Positions 21,141 to 29,417 of a stretch of DNA of 29,449 nucleotides are shown here, in pieces (positions within the stretch are counted from its first letter, which is position 1; each line of letters begins with the position of its first letter). Source of the DNA: Thermohalobaculum sp050331395 (lineage in GTDB: Bacteria > Pseudomonadota > Alphaproteobacteria > Rhodobacterales > Rhodobacteraceae); NCBI GenBank assembly GCA_050331395.1, contig JBHJGX010000019.1, forward strand, positions 1 to 29,449. The letters run 5' to 3'. Below the pieces are notes generated by a model. That model was not told the origin of the DNA and did not search any database. It saw nothing but the letters and a program-made list of their open reading frames with translations. Position numbers and translations under genes: made by a program.

Positions 21141-22124
21141 ATGATCCGTCACAGCCTCGGCCTTTCGGCCGCCCTCGCCGTCGCTTTCGCCGCCCCGCTC
21201 GGCGCTGCCGAGCTCAAGCTCAGCCACCAGTGGTCCACCTCCGACGTCCGGCACAAAGTGGCCGAGATCGTCGCGCAAGAAGTCGCCGATGCGGATGTCG
21301 GTCTGGATCTGCAGATCTTCCCGTCGGGCTCGCTCTTCAAAGCGCGCGAGCAGTACAAACCCTTGTCGCGCGGTCAGCTCGACATGACCGTGTTCCCGCT
21401 CGCCTATGCGGGCGGCCTCCGCAATCCGTACAATCTCACCCTGATGCCGGGTCTGGTGAAGAACCACGACCATGCCGCGCGCCTCAACGACAGCGCGTTC
21501 ATGGAGGAGATCGAGGCGATCATGGCCGAGGACGACGTGATGGTCCTCGTGCACGGCTATCTCGCGGGCGGCTTTGCCGGTGTCGAGAAATGCGTCACCT
21601 CGCCCGAGGATGTGGCGGGTCTGCAGATGCGCGCGGCCGGCAAGTCCTTCGAGCAGATGCTCGCCGGGGCCGGCGCGTCGATCGCCTCGATGGCGTCCTC
21701 GGAGATCTACAACGCCATGCAGACCGGCGTGCTCGATGCGGCGAACACCTCGTCCTCGTCCTTCGTCAGCTACCGGATCTATGAGCAGGTGTCGTGCTTC
21801 ACCCCGGCCGGCGATTATGCGCTCTGGTTCATGTACCAGCCTCTCCTGATGAACAAATCGGCCTTCGAGGCTCTGAGCGAGGAACAACAGGCGGCGCTCC
21901 TGCGCGGCGCCGAAAAAGCGGAGGCGTATTACCTCGAAGAAGCCAAGAGCCAGGACGCCCGTGCCCGCGAAGTCTTCGCGGAGAACGGTGTCGAGATCGC
22001 CGAGATGACCGAGGAGGATTTCAAAGCCTGGCAGGCGATCGCCCGCGATACGGCCTTTGCGGCGTTCCTCGAAGGCGCGCCGGAGGGCCAGCGGCTTCTC
22101 GATCTCGCGCTCTCGGTCGAGTGA
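21141..22124 (+). CDS. TRAP transporter substrate-binding protein (second paralog, MatP-like)
   Basis: This periplasmic DctP-family protein has 327 residues, with signal peptide MIRHSLGLSAALAVAFAAP ending at GAA. The mature protein starts ELKLSHQWSTSDVRHKVAEIV, and the carboxylate-binding Arg is in LQMRAAGKSFEQML. It retains the canonical FPSGSLFKAREQY region that the first copy has lost, so it is the likelier working partner of the membrane subunits immediately downstream. The ribosome site is GGGAGAG. In Sinorhizobium meliloti the matPQMAB operon (from memory) has the order binding protein, small subunit, large subunit, decarboxylase, synthetase, the same as from here onward. Malonate is therefore the inferred ligand. 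Confidence 0.93.
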   Translation: MIRHSLGLSAALAVAFAAPLGAAELKLSHQWSTSDVRHKVAEIVAQEVADADVGLDLQIFPSGSLFKAREQYKPLSRGQLDMTVFPLAYAGGLRNPYNLTLMPGLVKNHDHAARLNDSAFMEEIEAIMAEDDVMVLVHGYLAGGFAGVEKCVTSPEDVAGLQMRAAGKSFEQMLAGAGASIASMASSEIYNAMQTGVLDAANTSSSSFVSYRIYEQVSCFTPAGDYALWFMYQPLLMNKSAFEALSEEQQAALLRGAEKAEAYYLEEAKSQDARAREVFAENGVEIAEMTEEDFKAWQAIARDTAFAAFLEGAPEGQRLLDLALSVE

Positions 22125-22150
22125 CGCCCCGCCTCTCCGCTTGAACAGGG

Positions 22151-22169
22151 CCCCGGCACCGCGCCGGGG
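22151..22169 (+). promoter_or_regulatory. Hairpin between the binding-protein and membrane-subunit genes
   Basis: CCCCGGC-ACCGC-GCCGGGG forms a perfect 7-base-pair stem with a 5-base loop, 26 bases after the second binding-protein stop. No T-tract follows. It is likely a 3'-end stabiliser or partial attenuator that keeps binding-protein mRNA in excess over the membrane genes. Confidence 0.55.
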
Positions 22170-22226
22170 TTCGCTCCCCCGTTTCCCAATCGCGTGCCCG
22201 GTCGGCGATCGGGCGAAAGGTCACCC

Positions 22227-22835
22227 ATGTCCGGCACCGCGCATCCGTCCCCAAATGCCCGTCACGGCGGAAACCCGATCCTGTGGACCGTCGGCCTGGT
22301 CAGCCGGCTTGCCGGCGTCGTGGCCGCCTTCATGATCGTGGCCGGCGTCGGCATCACCTGCCAGATGATCTTTCTGCGCTTTGTCTTGAACGTGAGCACG
22401 ATCTGGCAAACCGAGGCCGTCACCTATCTTTTGATCGGCGCGACGCTCCTCGGCCTGCCTTACGTTCAGTATCTGCGCGGGCATGTGAATGTCGATCTGC
22501 TGGCCCATCTGCTGCCGCCGGCAGGGCAGCGCGTGCTGGCGGCCGTCACGCTCACGCTCACCATGGCGATGACCGGACTGATGCTCTGGACCGGCTACGG
22601 GTTCTGGCACGAAGCCTGGGATTGGGGCGAGCGGTCGAACACCCCCTGGGATCCGCAGCTCTGGGTGCCATATCTGGCACTGCCTCTGGGGTTCGGGCTC
22701 TACCTGCTGCAGCTCTCGGCGGATTTTTTGGCCGTGGTGCTCGGCATCGATGTGACCATCGCCGGCGATGACCGGGAGGCCGGCGCCCCCGAGCCCGCCG
22801 ACGCGGCGATCCCCTCGGATCGGGCGGGCGCCTGA
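22227..22835 (+). CDS. TRAP transporter small permease subunit (DctQ-type)
   Basis: This is an inner-membrane protein of 202 residues with four predicted helices (around 19-42, 55-72, 95-118 and 145-168). Family motifs include MIFLRFVLNVSTIWQTEAVTYLL, with the conserved W in the helix 2 region, and YLRGHVNVDLLAHLLP. ATG 22227 has GAAAGG at 7 bases. The C-terminal 30 residues are a hydrophilic Ala/Pro/Asp tail. The stop and the following start share an A (TGATG), so it is translated together with the large subunit. It forms the Q part of the QM membrane complex that uses a sodium or proton gradient. MatQ is the probable equivalent. Confidence 0.93.
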   Translation: MSGTAHPSPNARHGGNPILWTVGLVSRLAGVVAAFMIVAGVGITCQMIFLRFVLNVSTIWQTEAVTYLLIGATLLGLPYVQYLRGHVNVDLLAHLLPPAGQRVLAAVTLTLTMAMTGLMLWTGYGFWHEAWDWGERSNTPWDPQLWVPYLALPLGFGLYLLQLSADFLAVVLGIDVTIAGDDREAGAPEPADAAIPSDRAGA

Positions 22836-24154
22836 TGGACCCGCTCACCCTCGGCGCCGTGATCGCCCTCGCCACCATCGTCGTGCTCTTCACCGGCGTC
22901 CCGGTCGCGGCCGGTTTGCTGATCGTCTCCACCCTGTTTCTCTTCGCCTTCGACGGCGCGGCCTCACTCGCCCTCCTGCCCGAGATCTTTTTCGGCAAGC
23001 TCAACAATTTCGCGCTCCTCTCGATCCCGATGTTCATCATCATGGGCGCGGCCATCGCCTCGACACGGGCGGGGGCCGATCTCTATGAGGCGCTCGAGCG
23101 TTGGCTGACGCGGGTGCCGGGCGGGCTCGTCGTCTCGAACCTCGGCGCCTGCGCGCTGTTCTCGGCCATGTCCGGGTCCTCGCCCGCCACCTGCGCGGCG
23201 ATCGGCAAGATGGGCATCCCCGAGATGCGCAAGCGCGGCTATCCGGACACGGTGGCTGCGGGCTCGATCGCGGCCGGCGGCACGCTCGGGATCCTAATCC
23301 CGCCCTCGGTCACGATGATCGTCTACGGCATCGCCACCGAGACCTCGATCGGCCGGCTCTTCCTCGCCGGAGTGATCCCGGGGCTCTTGCTCGTGGGGCT
23401 GTTCATGATCTGGTCGATCTTCGCCACCTGGCGGAGCGGCAATGCAGCCCTCGCCCTCGGAGGCCGGAGCTATTCCTGGGCGGAGCGGCTCGAAGTTCTG
23501 CCGCGCGTCGCCCCCTTCATCGCGATCATCATCGGCGTGCTCTACGCGCTTTACGGCGGGGTCGCGACGCCGTCCGAAACGGCGGCCGTCGGCGCGCTCC
23601 TCTGCGTGGTGGTGGCGGTGGTGATCTATCGGCTGTGGTCGCCGAGCGCGCTTTGGGTCGTGCTCCGCGATTCGACGCGCGAGAGCGTGATGATCCTCTT
23701 CATCATCGGGGCGGCGGGCGTCTTCTCCTATATGCTGTCCTCGCTCTTCATCACCCAGGCCATCGCCAATTGGATCGGCGAGCTCGACGTGAACCGCTGG
23801 GTGCTGATGGGCGCGATCAACGCTTTTCTCCTCGTCGCGGGTTTCTTCCTGCCGCCGGTGGCGGTCATCCTGATGGCCGCCCCGATCCTGCTTCCGATCG
23901 TCACCTCGGCGGGGTTCGATCCCTATTGGTTCGCCGTGATCCTCACGATCAACATGGAGATCGGGCTGATTTCGCCGCCGGTCGGGCTCAATCTTTACGT
24001 GATCAACGGAATTGCTCCGGATATTCGCCTCGGCACGATCCTTCTCGGGTCCTTGCCCTACGTAATGTGTATGGTGCTGGCGATCGTGATCCTGTCGGTC
24101 TTTCCGGGGCTCGCGACTTGGCTTCCGGATCTGGTGATGGGCCCCGCGATCTAA
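22835..24154 (+). CDS. TRAP transporter large permease subunit (DctM-type)
   Basis: This is an inner-membrane transport subunit of 439 residues with about 12 membrane helices and two inverted repeat halves typical of DctM. Signature segments are GSSPATCAAIGKMGIPEMRKRGY, AAGGTLGILIPPSVTMIVYG and the mirrored INMEIGLISPPVGLNLYVINGI. These hairpins line the substrate and Na+ sites in TRAP structures. ATG 22835 overlaps the small-subunit stop. The gene ends 36 bases before the decarboxylase gene with an AAGGAGGG ribosome site in between. MatM is the probable equivalent. It is not truncated. Confidence 0.95.
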   Translation: MDPLTLGAVIALATIVVLFTGVPVAAGLLIVSTLFLFAFDGAASLALLPEIFFGKLNNFALLSIPMFIIMGAAIASTRAGADLYEALERWLTRVPGGLVVSNLGACALFSAMSGSSPATCAAIGKMGIPEMRKRGYPDTVAAGSIAAGGTLGILIPPSVTMIVYGIATETSIGRLFLAGVIPGLLLVGLFMIWSIFATWRSGNAALALGGRSYSWAERLEVLPRVAPFIAIIIGVLYALYGGVATPSETAAVGALLCVVVAVVIYRLWSPSALWVVLRDSTRESVMILFIIGAAGVFSYMLSSLFITQAIANWIGELDVNRWVLMGAINAFLLVAGFFLPPVAVILMAAPILLPIVTSAGFDPYWFAVILTINMEIGLISPPVGLNLYVINGIAPDIRLGTILLGSLPYVMCMVLAIVILSVFPGLATWLPDLVMGPAI

Positions 24155-24190
24155 CGGCCGGGGCCCGGTCGGGCTCTAAGGAGGGACGAC

Positions 24191-25525
24191 ATGCGCACGG
24201 CCGACATCTTCAGCGACTTGCTCGCCCGGGTGACCGACGCCGGGCGTGCGATTTCGGGCACGCGCGACCGGGTGGCCGAGGCCGGGCCCGAAGGCTTGGT
24301 CGGCCTCTGCGGGGAGCTTCTCTCAGGCCGCGGGGAGGCAACGGGCCTTGCGCTCGCCCGCGATATTCTCGATCGCTTCGCCGAACTCGGCAGCCCCGAC
24401 CGTGCGGACTTTTTCGCCCGGCTTCAGGAGCGTCTCGGCGTCGACGGGCCGAAACTCGCCGCCGCCGTCGAGGCCTGGCGGAGCGATCCGTGCGACGCGA
24501 CGGGGCGCGCGCTCCACCACGCGTCCGAGCCGCGCACCCAGGAACTGATCCGCGTGCTTAACCGCACGCCTGGCGGCACGGCCGCCCTCATCGCCATGCG
24601 CGACGCGCTCCTCAAGCTCTTGTCGGAGCGAAGAGAACTTCGACCGCTCGATCTCGATTTTCGGCACGTCTTCGCCTCGTGGTTCAACCGCGGCTTCCTT
24701 CAACTCACGCGCATCGATTGGGGCACGTCGGCGGCGATCCTCGAGAAGATCATCGAATACGAGGCCGTCCACGCCATCCAGGATTGGGACGATCTGCGCC
24801 GCCGCGTGGCTGCCCCAGACCGGCGGCTCTACGGGTTTTTCCACCCAGCGCTGCCCGCCGAGCCGCTGATCTTCGTCGAGGTCGCGCTCACCGACGAGAT
24901 CCCGGGCGCAATCCGTCCGATCCTGTCAAAGAACCGGACCCCGCTCGAGCCGTCCACCGCGACCACGGCAGTGTTCTATTCGATTTCCAACTGCCAGACG
25001 GGCCTGCGCGGCATCTCCTTCGGCAATTTCCTGATCAAACAGGTCGTCGAAGAGCTCCGGCGCGAGTTTCCGGCCATGCGCTCCTTCGTGACGCTCTCGC
25101 CGGTGCCGGGCTTCCGTGCCTGGGCGATGGCGGCGCTCGCGAAGGGCGCGGACGGGCCGCTGCCCGAGGTCGAGCGGGCCGCACTGCGCGCCCTCGATCC
25201 GGTCGACGGGACCGTGGACGCCCACGCCGCCGCGCAGGCCGCCGACTTGCTTCCCTCGATCGCCGCACGCTATCTGCTCGACGCCAAGGACGCGCGCGGG
25301 CAGCCGGCCGATCCGGTCGCCCGGTTCCATCTGGGTAACGGTGCACGGCTCGAGCGGGTGAACGCGTCCGCCGACCACTCGGCGCGCGGCCTCGCCAATG
25401 CCTTCGGGGTGATGGTCAACTATCTCTATGATCTGGAGAATATCGAGCAGAACCATGAGGCCTATGCGAATGAGGGCGCGGTGATCGCCGCCTCGGCCGT
25501 CCGCCGCCTCTTGCGTTCGCGGTGA
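24191..25525 (+). CDS. matA: Malonyl-CoA decarboxylase
   Basis: This 444-residue enzyme converts malonyl-CoA to acetyl-CoA and CO2. The N-terminal part (about 1-165) is the helical MCD domain and the C-terminal part is the GNAT-like catalytic domain. The catalytic Ser303 in LSPVPGF and His380 in RFHLGNGA correspond to the Ser/His pair of human MCD. Other conserved segments are STATTAVFYSISNCQTGLRGISFGN and ANAFGVMVNYLYDL near the end. No mitochondrial or peroxisomal-type signal is present, so it acts in the cytoplasm. ATG 24191 has AAGGAGGG upstream. Its stop is followed 14 bases later by the synthetase start. It is the second step of malonate catabolism. Confidence 0.96.
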   Translation: MRTADIFSDLLARVTDAGRAISGTRDRVAEAGPEGLVGLCGELLSGRGEATGLALARDILDRFAELGSPDRADFFARLQERLGVDGPKLAAAVEAWRSDPCDATGRALHHASEPRTQELIRVLNRTPGGTAALIAMRDALLKLLSERRELRPLDLDFRHVFASWFNRGFLQLTRIDWGTSAAILEKIIEYEAVHAIQDWDDLRRRVAAPDRRLYGFFHPALPAEPLIFVEVALTDEIPGAIRPILSKNRTPLEPSTATTAVFYSISNCQTGLRGISFGNFLIKQVVEELRREFPAMRSFVTLSPVPGFRAWAMAALAKGADGPLPEVERAALRALDPVDGTVDAHAAAQAADLLPSIAARYLLDAKDARGQPADPVARFHLGNGARLERVNASADHSARGLANAFGVMVNYLYDLENIEQNHEAYANEGAVIAASAVRRLLRSR

Positions 25526-25539
25526 CGGAGGGACGGCGC

Positions 25540-27081
25540 ATGACCACCGAGAACCATCTCGCCGATGCGCTCGGCATTTCCGACGCGTCGCGGTTCGGAC
25601 GCGCCTTTGCCGAGCTCGAGGACGGGCGCACGCTGCTCTACGGCGATCTGGCGGCGCTCTCGGGGCGGTATGGCGCTGCGCTGCGGGCGCTTGGGGTGCG
25701 GCCCGGCGACCGGGTGGCCGCCCAGGTCGAGAAGTCGATCGAAGCGCTTGTGCTCTATCTCGGAACGGTCCGGGCGGGCGGCGTCTTTCTCCCGCTCAAC
25801 ACGGGCTATACCCCCGCGGAAATTGAGTATTTCGTCGGCAATGCCGAGCCTGCACTGCTGGTTTGCGACCCTGGAAAGGCGGAGGCGCTCGGCCCCATCG
25901 CCGCCCGGCACCGCGCCCGGCTCGAGACGCTGCGCGGCCCCGAGGGCACGCTGGCTACGCATCTGCCCGAGAGGGCAAGCGATTTCGAGAACACCGCACG
26001 GGGCGCCGACGATCTGGCCGCGATCCTCTACACCTCGGGGACCACGGGGCGCAGCAAGGGCGCCATGCTCAGCCACGGAAATCTCGCCTCCAACGCGTTG
26101 ACATTGCGGGATTTCTGGCATTTCTCCGAGGCCGATCGGCTGATCCATGCGCTGCCGATCTTCCACACCCACGGGCTCTTCGTCGCCTCGAACGTCACGC
26201 TCGCGGCCGGCGGAACGCTTCTTTGGCTCGACCGGTTCGATGCCGGACAGATCCTCGCGCTCATGTCCGAGGCGACCGCGCTGATGGGCGTGCCCACCTT
26301 CTACACGCGGCTCTTGGCCGAGCCTGGCCTGACCCGCGAAGCCGTTCGAAACATGCGGGTTTTCATCTCCGGCTCGGCGCCTTTGCTCGCCGAAACGCAC
26401 CGTGATTGGGAGGCGCGCACCGGCCATGCAATCCTTGAACGCTATGGCATGACCGAGACCTCGATGAACACCTCGAACCCCTATGAGGGCGCACGACGGG
26501 CTGGGACCGTGGGCGTGCCTTTGCCCGATGTCGAGGTGGCGATCACCGATCCAGAGACCGGCGCAGCGCTTCAGCCGGGCGAGGTCGGCATGATCGAGGT
26601 CCGCGGCCCGAACGTCTTTCAGGGCTATTGGCGGATGCCGGAAAAAACGGCCGAGGAGCTTCGCGGGTCCGGGTTTTTCATCACCGGGGATCTCGGCCTG
26701 ATCGACGCGGACGGGTATGTCCAGATCGTTGGCAGGGCAAAGGATCTCATCATATCCGGCGGTTACAACGTTTATCCCAAGGAGGTCGAGACTGCGATCG
26801 ACGCGATCCCGGGAATTGCCGAGAGCGCGGTGATCGGACTGCCGCATCCGGATTTCGGCGAAGGCGTTGCGGCGGTCGTCGTGCGGTCGGATCCGGAGCT
26901 TGGCGAAGGGCAGATCGCTGAGGCCCTCGGCGATGCGCTTGCGCGCTTCAAACAGCCGAGGCGGGTCTTCTTCGTAGAGGAATTGCCCCGGAACACCATG
27001 GGCAAGGTCCAGAAGAAAGATCTTCGGGAGCGTTATGCCGACGCGTTTCAGTCGCGCGAGGCGCATAAAACGGGCGCCTGA
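25540..27081 (+). CDS. matB: Malonyl-CoA synthetase (acyl-CoA synthetase family)
   Basis: This 513-residue ATP-dependent ligase forms malonyl-CoA from malonate. It belongs to the ANL superfamily, with P-loop YTSGTTGRSKGAMLSHGN (about 164-181), adenine motif YGMTETSMNTSNPYEG, GDLGLIDADGYVQIVGRAKDLI hinge, and the C-terminal catalytic Lys489 in NTMGKVQKK. The region after the YGMTET motif (MNTSNPY followed by GARRAG) matches MatB-type rather than acetyl-CoA synthetases. ATG 25540 has GGAGG at 9 bases. A GTG at 25522 overlapping the decarboxylase stop (GTGA) is an alternative start. Position directly after the decarboxylase supports the malonate assignment. Confidence 0.95.
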   Translation: MTTENHLADALGISDASRFGRAFAELEDGRTLLYGDLAALSGRYGAALRALGVRPGDRVAAQVEKSIEALVLYLGTVRAGGVFLPLNTGYTPAEIEYFVGNAEPALLVCDPGKAEALGPIAARHRARLETLRGPEGTLATHLPERASDFENTARGADDLAAILYTSGTTGRSKGAMLSHGNLASNALTLRDFWHFSEADRLIHALPIFHTHGLFVASNVTLAAGGTLLWLDRFDAGQILALMSEATALMGVPTFYTRLLAEPGLTREAVRNMRVFISGSAPLLAETHRDWEARTGHAILERYGMTETSMNTSNPYEGARRAGTVGVPLPDVEVAITDPETGAALQPGEVGMIEVRGPNVFQGYWRMPEKTAEELRGSGFFITGDLGLIDADGYVQIVGRAKDLIISGGYNVYPKEVETAIDAIPGIAESAVIGLPHPDFGEGVAAVVVRSDPELGEGQIAEALGDALARFKQPRRVFFVEELPRNTMGKVQKKDLRERYADAFQSREAHKTGA

Positions 27082-27094
27082 CGATGCATCCGAT

Positions 27095-27778
27095 CTACCA
27101 GCTGGGAGGGGCGAGACTCGCCTGGAACCAGCGCAAAGCCCCGACCATTGAGTAGATAGGAAGCCCGGTGGCCCGCCGAACCTCCGAGGCATAGGGTGCC
27201 ATATTCGCGCATTCGAGAACGATGGCACCAAGCCCGGAGTGCGTGGCCTTAAAGCATTGTGCCGCTTCGATCATTTCACGCTCTGCAGCGGTCGCATCGA
27301 GCGTGGACAGATTGCCGAGGATCGCACCGGCCAATGCCCCTTCGGCCGGAAGCCCGGCCACCGGCGTCGCCGGGTCGGCACCGACTTCTATCAGGAGATC
27401 GGCGCCAAAGGCGAATCCGGAGATCGTGAGCACCCCGGGAACCCGACCTGGCGCTAGAGTGGTGCCGATCATCGGCAGGAGCCAGAGCGGTGAGGCCAGC
27501 ACCGGCAAACCGGAGGCGGCCGCCAGCCGGCGCTGAAATGGAGCCAGAAATCCGCATGTGGTGGCGAGCCCGGCAACGCCCTCGGCCGCAAGCGCGCGGG
27601 CGGCGTCTTCGAAAGCGGGCAAAAGCCCTTCGGCTCGCCGGGCGACCGCACGTTCGGGCGTCGCGCCGTCGACCACCCGATAGATAACCGGGAAATCGAA
27701 GCTCGCCGGATTGCCCACATCGCCCGGCGGGCGGGGAAACCGGGTATCGAGCATCAAAATGCCGATCGCAGCGGTCAC
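27095..27778 (-). CDS. Aspartate/glutamate racemase-family enzyme
   Basis: This 227-residue cytoplasmic protein is of the Asp/Glu/hydantoin racemase fold. Both catalytic cysteines of the two-domain active site are present: TTCGFLAPF in the first half and LECANMAPY in the second, so it should be a two-base racemase or isomerase rather than an arylmalonate decarboxylase, which keeps only one Cys. The N-terminus VTAAIGILMLDTRFPRPPGDVGNP is characteristic of a subgroup that I know only as racemase family. I use a GTG start at 27778 with GAGG upstream; the frame extends to 27853 without signals. It converges on the synthetase gene (13 bases) and is divergent from a TRAP operon, suggesting it acts on that transporter's substrate. 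Confidence 0.85.
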   Translation of the reverse strand: MTAAIGILMLDTRFPRPPGDVGNPASFDFPVIYRVVDGATPERAVARRAEGLLPAFEDAARALAAEGVAGLATTCGFLAPFQRRLAAASGLPVLASPLWLLPMIGTTLAPGRVPGVLTISGFAFGADLLIEVGADPATPVAGLPAEGALAGAILGNLSTLDATAAEREMIEAAQCFKATHSGLGAIVLECANMAPYASEVRRATGLPIYSMVGALRWFQASLAPPSW

Positions 27779-27845
27779 AGGCGGCCTCGCTCCACACGAG
27801 TGCGGTGCAAAATCCGTTGACAGGCCGGGCAGGGCGGGCCAGCGT

Positions 27846-27858
27846 TTTGACAATCAAA
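27846..27858. promoter_or_regulatory. Inverted repeat in the racemase/TRAP divergent spacer
   Basis: TTTGA-CAA-TCAAA is a perfect 5-3-5 inverted repeat within the 111-base divergent spacer, about 32 bases before the TRAP binding-protein start. A further perfect TTGACA (27817-27822) lies in the same spacer. The size and spacing resemble operators of small dimeric repressors. No regulator gene is adjacent within the window. Confidence 0.4.
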
Positions 27859-27889
27859 CGCCCCGGGAAAGGGGAACAGGGAGAGTGCC

Positions 27890-28864
27890 ATGACCATCCG
27901 TCTCTGCGCCGCTGCTGCGGCGCTGTCCATCACTGCTATCGCCACGACCGCCCAGGCCGAAACCTGGGACATGCCGATGGCCTATGCGGATTCGAACTAT
28001 CACACCCAAAACGGCAAGCTCTTTGCCGAAGCCGTAACCACTTGCACGGGCGGCGAGCTGGAGATCGTCGTGCATGGCGGCGGCTCGCTTTTCAAGGGCG
28101 GCGAGATCAAGCGGGCCGTCCAGACGGGGCAGGCGCCCATCGGCGAGCGGCTGTTGTCGGCCCACGCGAACGAGAACGCGCTTTTCGGCATCGATAGCGT
28201 GCCGTTCCTTGCCACGTCGTTCGAGGCCTCCGATACGCTTGCCGCGGCCGCGCGTCCCGCCATCGAGGAAATCCTCGCCGAGCAGAACCTCGTTCTCCTT
28301 TATTCGGTGCCCTGGCCGCCCCAAGGCCTTTACACGGCCAAGCCGGTGGAGAGTGCCGCCGATCTCGCCGGGCTCAAGTTCCGCGCCTACAACGCGGCGA
28401 CGGCGCGGCTTGCGGAACTTGCCGACATGCAACCAGTGCAAATCGAGGCGGCGGAGCTTTCGCAGGCGCTCGCCACCGGTGTCGCGGAGTCGTTCATTTC
28501 GTCGGGATCGACCGGGTACGACCGCAAAGTGTGGGAGCAGTTGACCCATTTCTACGATACCCAAGCCTGGCTGCCGCGGAACTACGTGGTCGCCAACAAG
28601 GACGCCTTCGATGCGGCGTCCGACCGGGTCAAGGGGTGCCTGCGCTCAGCGGCGATGCTGGCCGAAGTCGCCGGGACCACGCGCGCGCGGGAGCTGACTG
28701 GCTGGTATCTCAGCCAACTCGCAGCCGAGGGCATGACAGTTCAGCCGCCGGGCGAGGCGCTTGCGGGCGATCTGGCCGAGATCGGCGCGACCATGGCGAG
28801 CGAATGGGCCGAGGCGGCGGGCGCCGAGGGCGCTGCGGTCCTCGAGGCCTACCGGACCGAGTGA
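27890..28864 (+). CDS. TRAP transporter substrate-binding protein (third, distinct)
   Basis: This periplasmic DctP-family binding protein has 324 residues, with signal peptide to TAQA followed by ETWDMPMAYADSNYHTQNGKLFAEAV. The carboxylate-binding Arg is in LKFRAYNAATARLAELA. It belongs to a different branch from the two upstream paralogs: it has no ISHQWS start and a different hinge, and the segment EAAELSQALATGVAESFISSGSTGYDRKVWEQ is of the more usual DctP type. The ribosome site GGGAGAG precedes ATG 27890. It begins a second TRAP operon, with the small subunit 7 bases downstream. The ligand is unknown; the neighbouring racemase-type enzyme hints at a chiral or hydroxy/amino acid. Confidence 0.92.
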   Translation: MTIRLCAAAAALSITAIATTAQAETWDMPMAYADSNYHTQNGKLFAEAVTTCTGGELEIVVHGGGSLFKGGEIKRAVQTGQAPIGERLLSAHANENALFGIDSVPFLATSFEASDTLAAAARPAIEEILAEQNLVLLYSVPWPPQGLYTAKPVESAADLAGLKFRAYNAATARLAELADMQPVQIEAAELSQALATGVAESFISSGSTGYDRKVWEQLTHFYDTQAWLPRNYVVANKDAFDAASDRVKGCLRSAAMLAEVAGTTRARELTGWYLSQLAAEGMTVQPPGEALAGDLAEIGATMASEWAEAAGAEGAAVLEAYRTE

Positions 28865-28871
28865 GCGGCGG

Positions 28872-29417
28872 GTGACCCTGTCGACTTCAGGCGATCGGCT
28901 GCGTCGGGGTCCGCTTCGGCGCACGCTCGACGCGGTCTATTTGGCGAGTGGGGTTGCGGCCGCGCTCGCCATGGTGGCGATCCTCGGGATCATCCTCGGA
29001 CAGATGGCGGCGCGGTGGTTCGGATTTCAGTTTCCGGGCAGCACGGCCTATGCGGGCTATGCCATGGCGGCTGCGTCTTTTCTGGCGCTGCCCTACGCGA
29101 TGAACCGCGGCGCACACATCCGGGTGGGGCTCTTTTTGGCGGCGCTCGGTCGGCACCGGCACTGGGGCGAGCTCTGGTGTCTGGCCATCGGCGCGGTTTT
29201 GGCGAGCTATTTCGCGTGGTACGCCATCAAGGCGACGCGTTGGTCCTATCGCTTCGACGAGGTCTCGCAGGGGCTCGATGCGACGCCGATCTGGATGCCG
29301 CAGCTCGCGATGTGCGTGGGCACGGCGCTGCTTGCGGTCGCGCTCTGGGACAATCTGATCTGCCGCATCGTCGCGCGCACGGACAATATCCGGATCGAAC
29401 GGGCGGACGGCGCGTGA
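28872..29417 (+). CDS. TRAP transporter small permease subunit of the second system
   Basis: This is an inner-membrane protein of 181 residues with four predicted helices (about 23-44, 57-75, 95-118 and 140-160). Family features are AARWFGFQFPGSTAYAGYAMAAASFLALPYAMNRGAHIRVGLF and WMPQLAMCVGTALLAVALWDN. The start is GTG 28872, eight bases after the binding-protein stop; the ribosome site is weak (GGCGG), which suggests translational coupling. The large subunit should follow, and its beginning would lie right at the window edge, where a GTG overlaps this stop (GTGA) but the few codons visible do not look like a DctM N-terminus. Confidence 0.9.
   Translation: MTLSTSGDRLRRGPLRRTLDAVYLASGVAAALAMVAILGIILGQMAARWFGFQFPGSTAYAGYAMAAASFLALPYAMNRGAHIRVGLFLAALGRHRHWGELWCLAIGAVLASYFAWYAIKATRWSYRFDEVSQGLDATPIWMPQLAMCVGTALLAVALWDNLICRIVARTDNIRIERADGA

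Noticed and set aside
25462..27231. Open minus-strand frame of 589 codons opposite malonyl-CoA synthetase
   Set aside because: It is antisense to a clear ANL enzyme, with biased low-complexity composition (R, G, A, D) typical of shadow frames.
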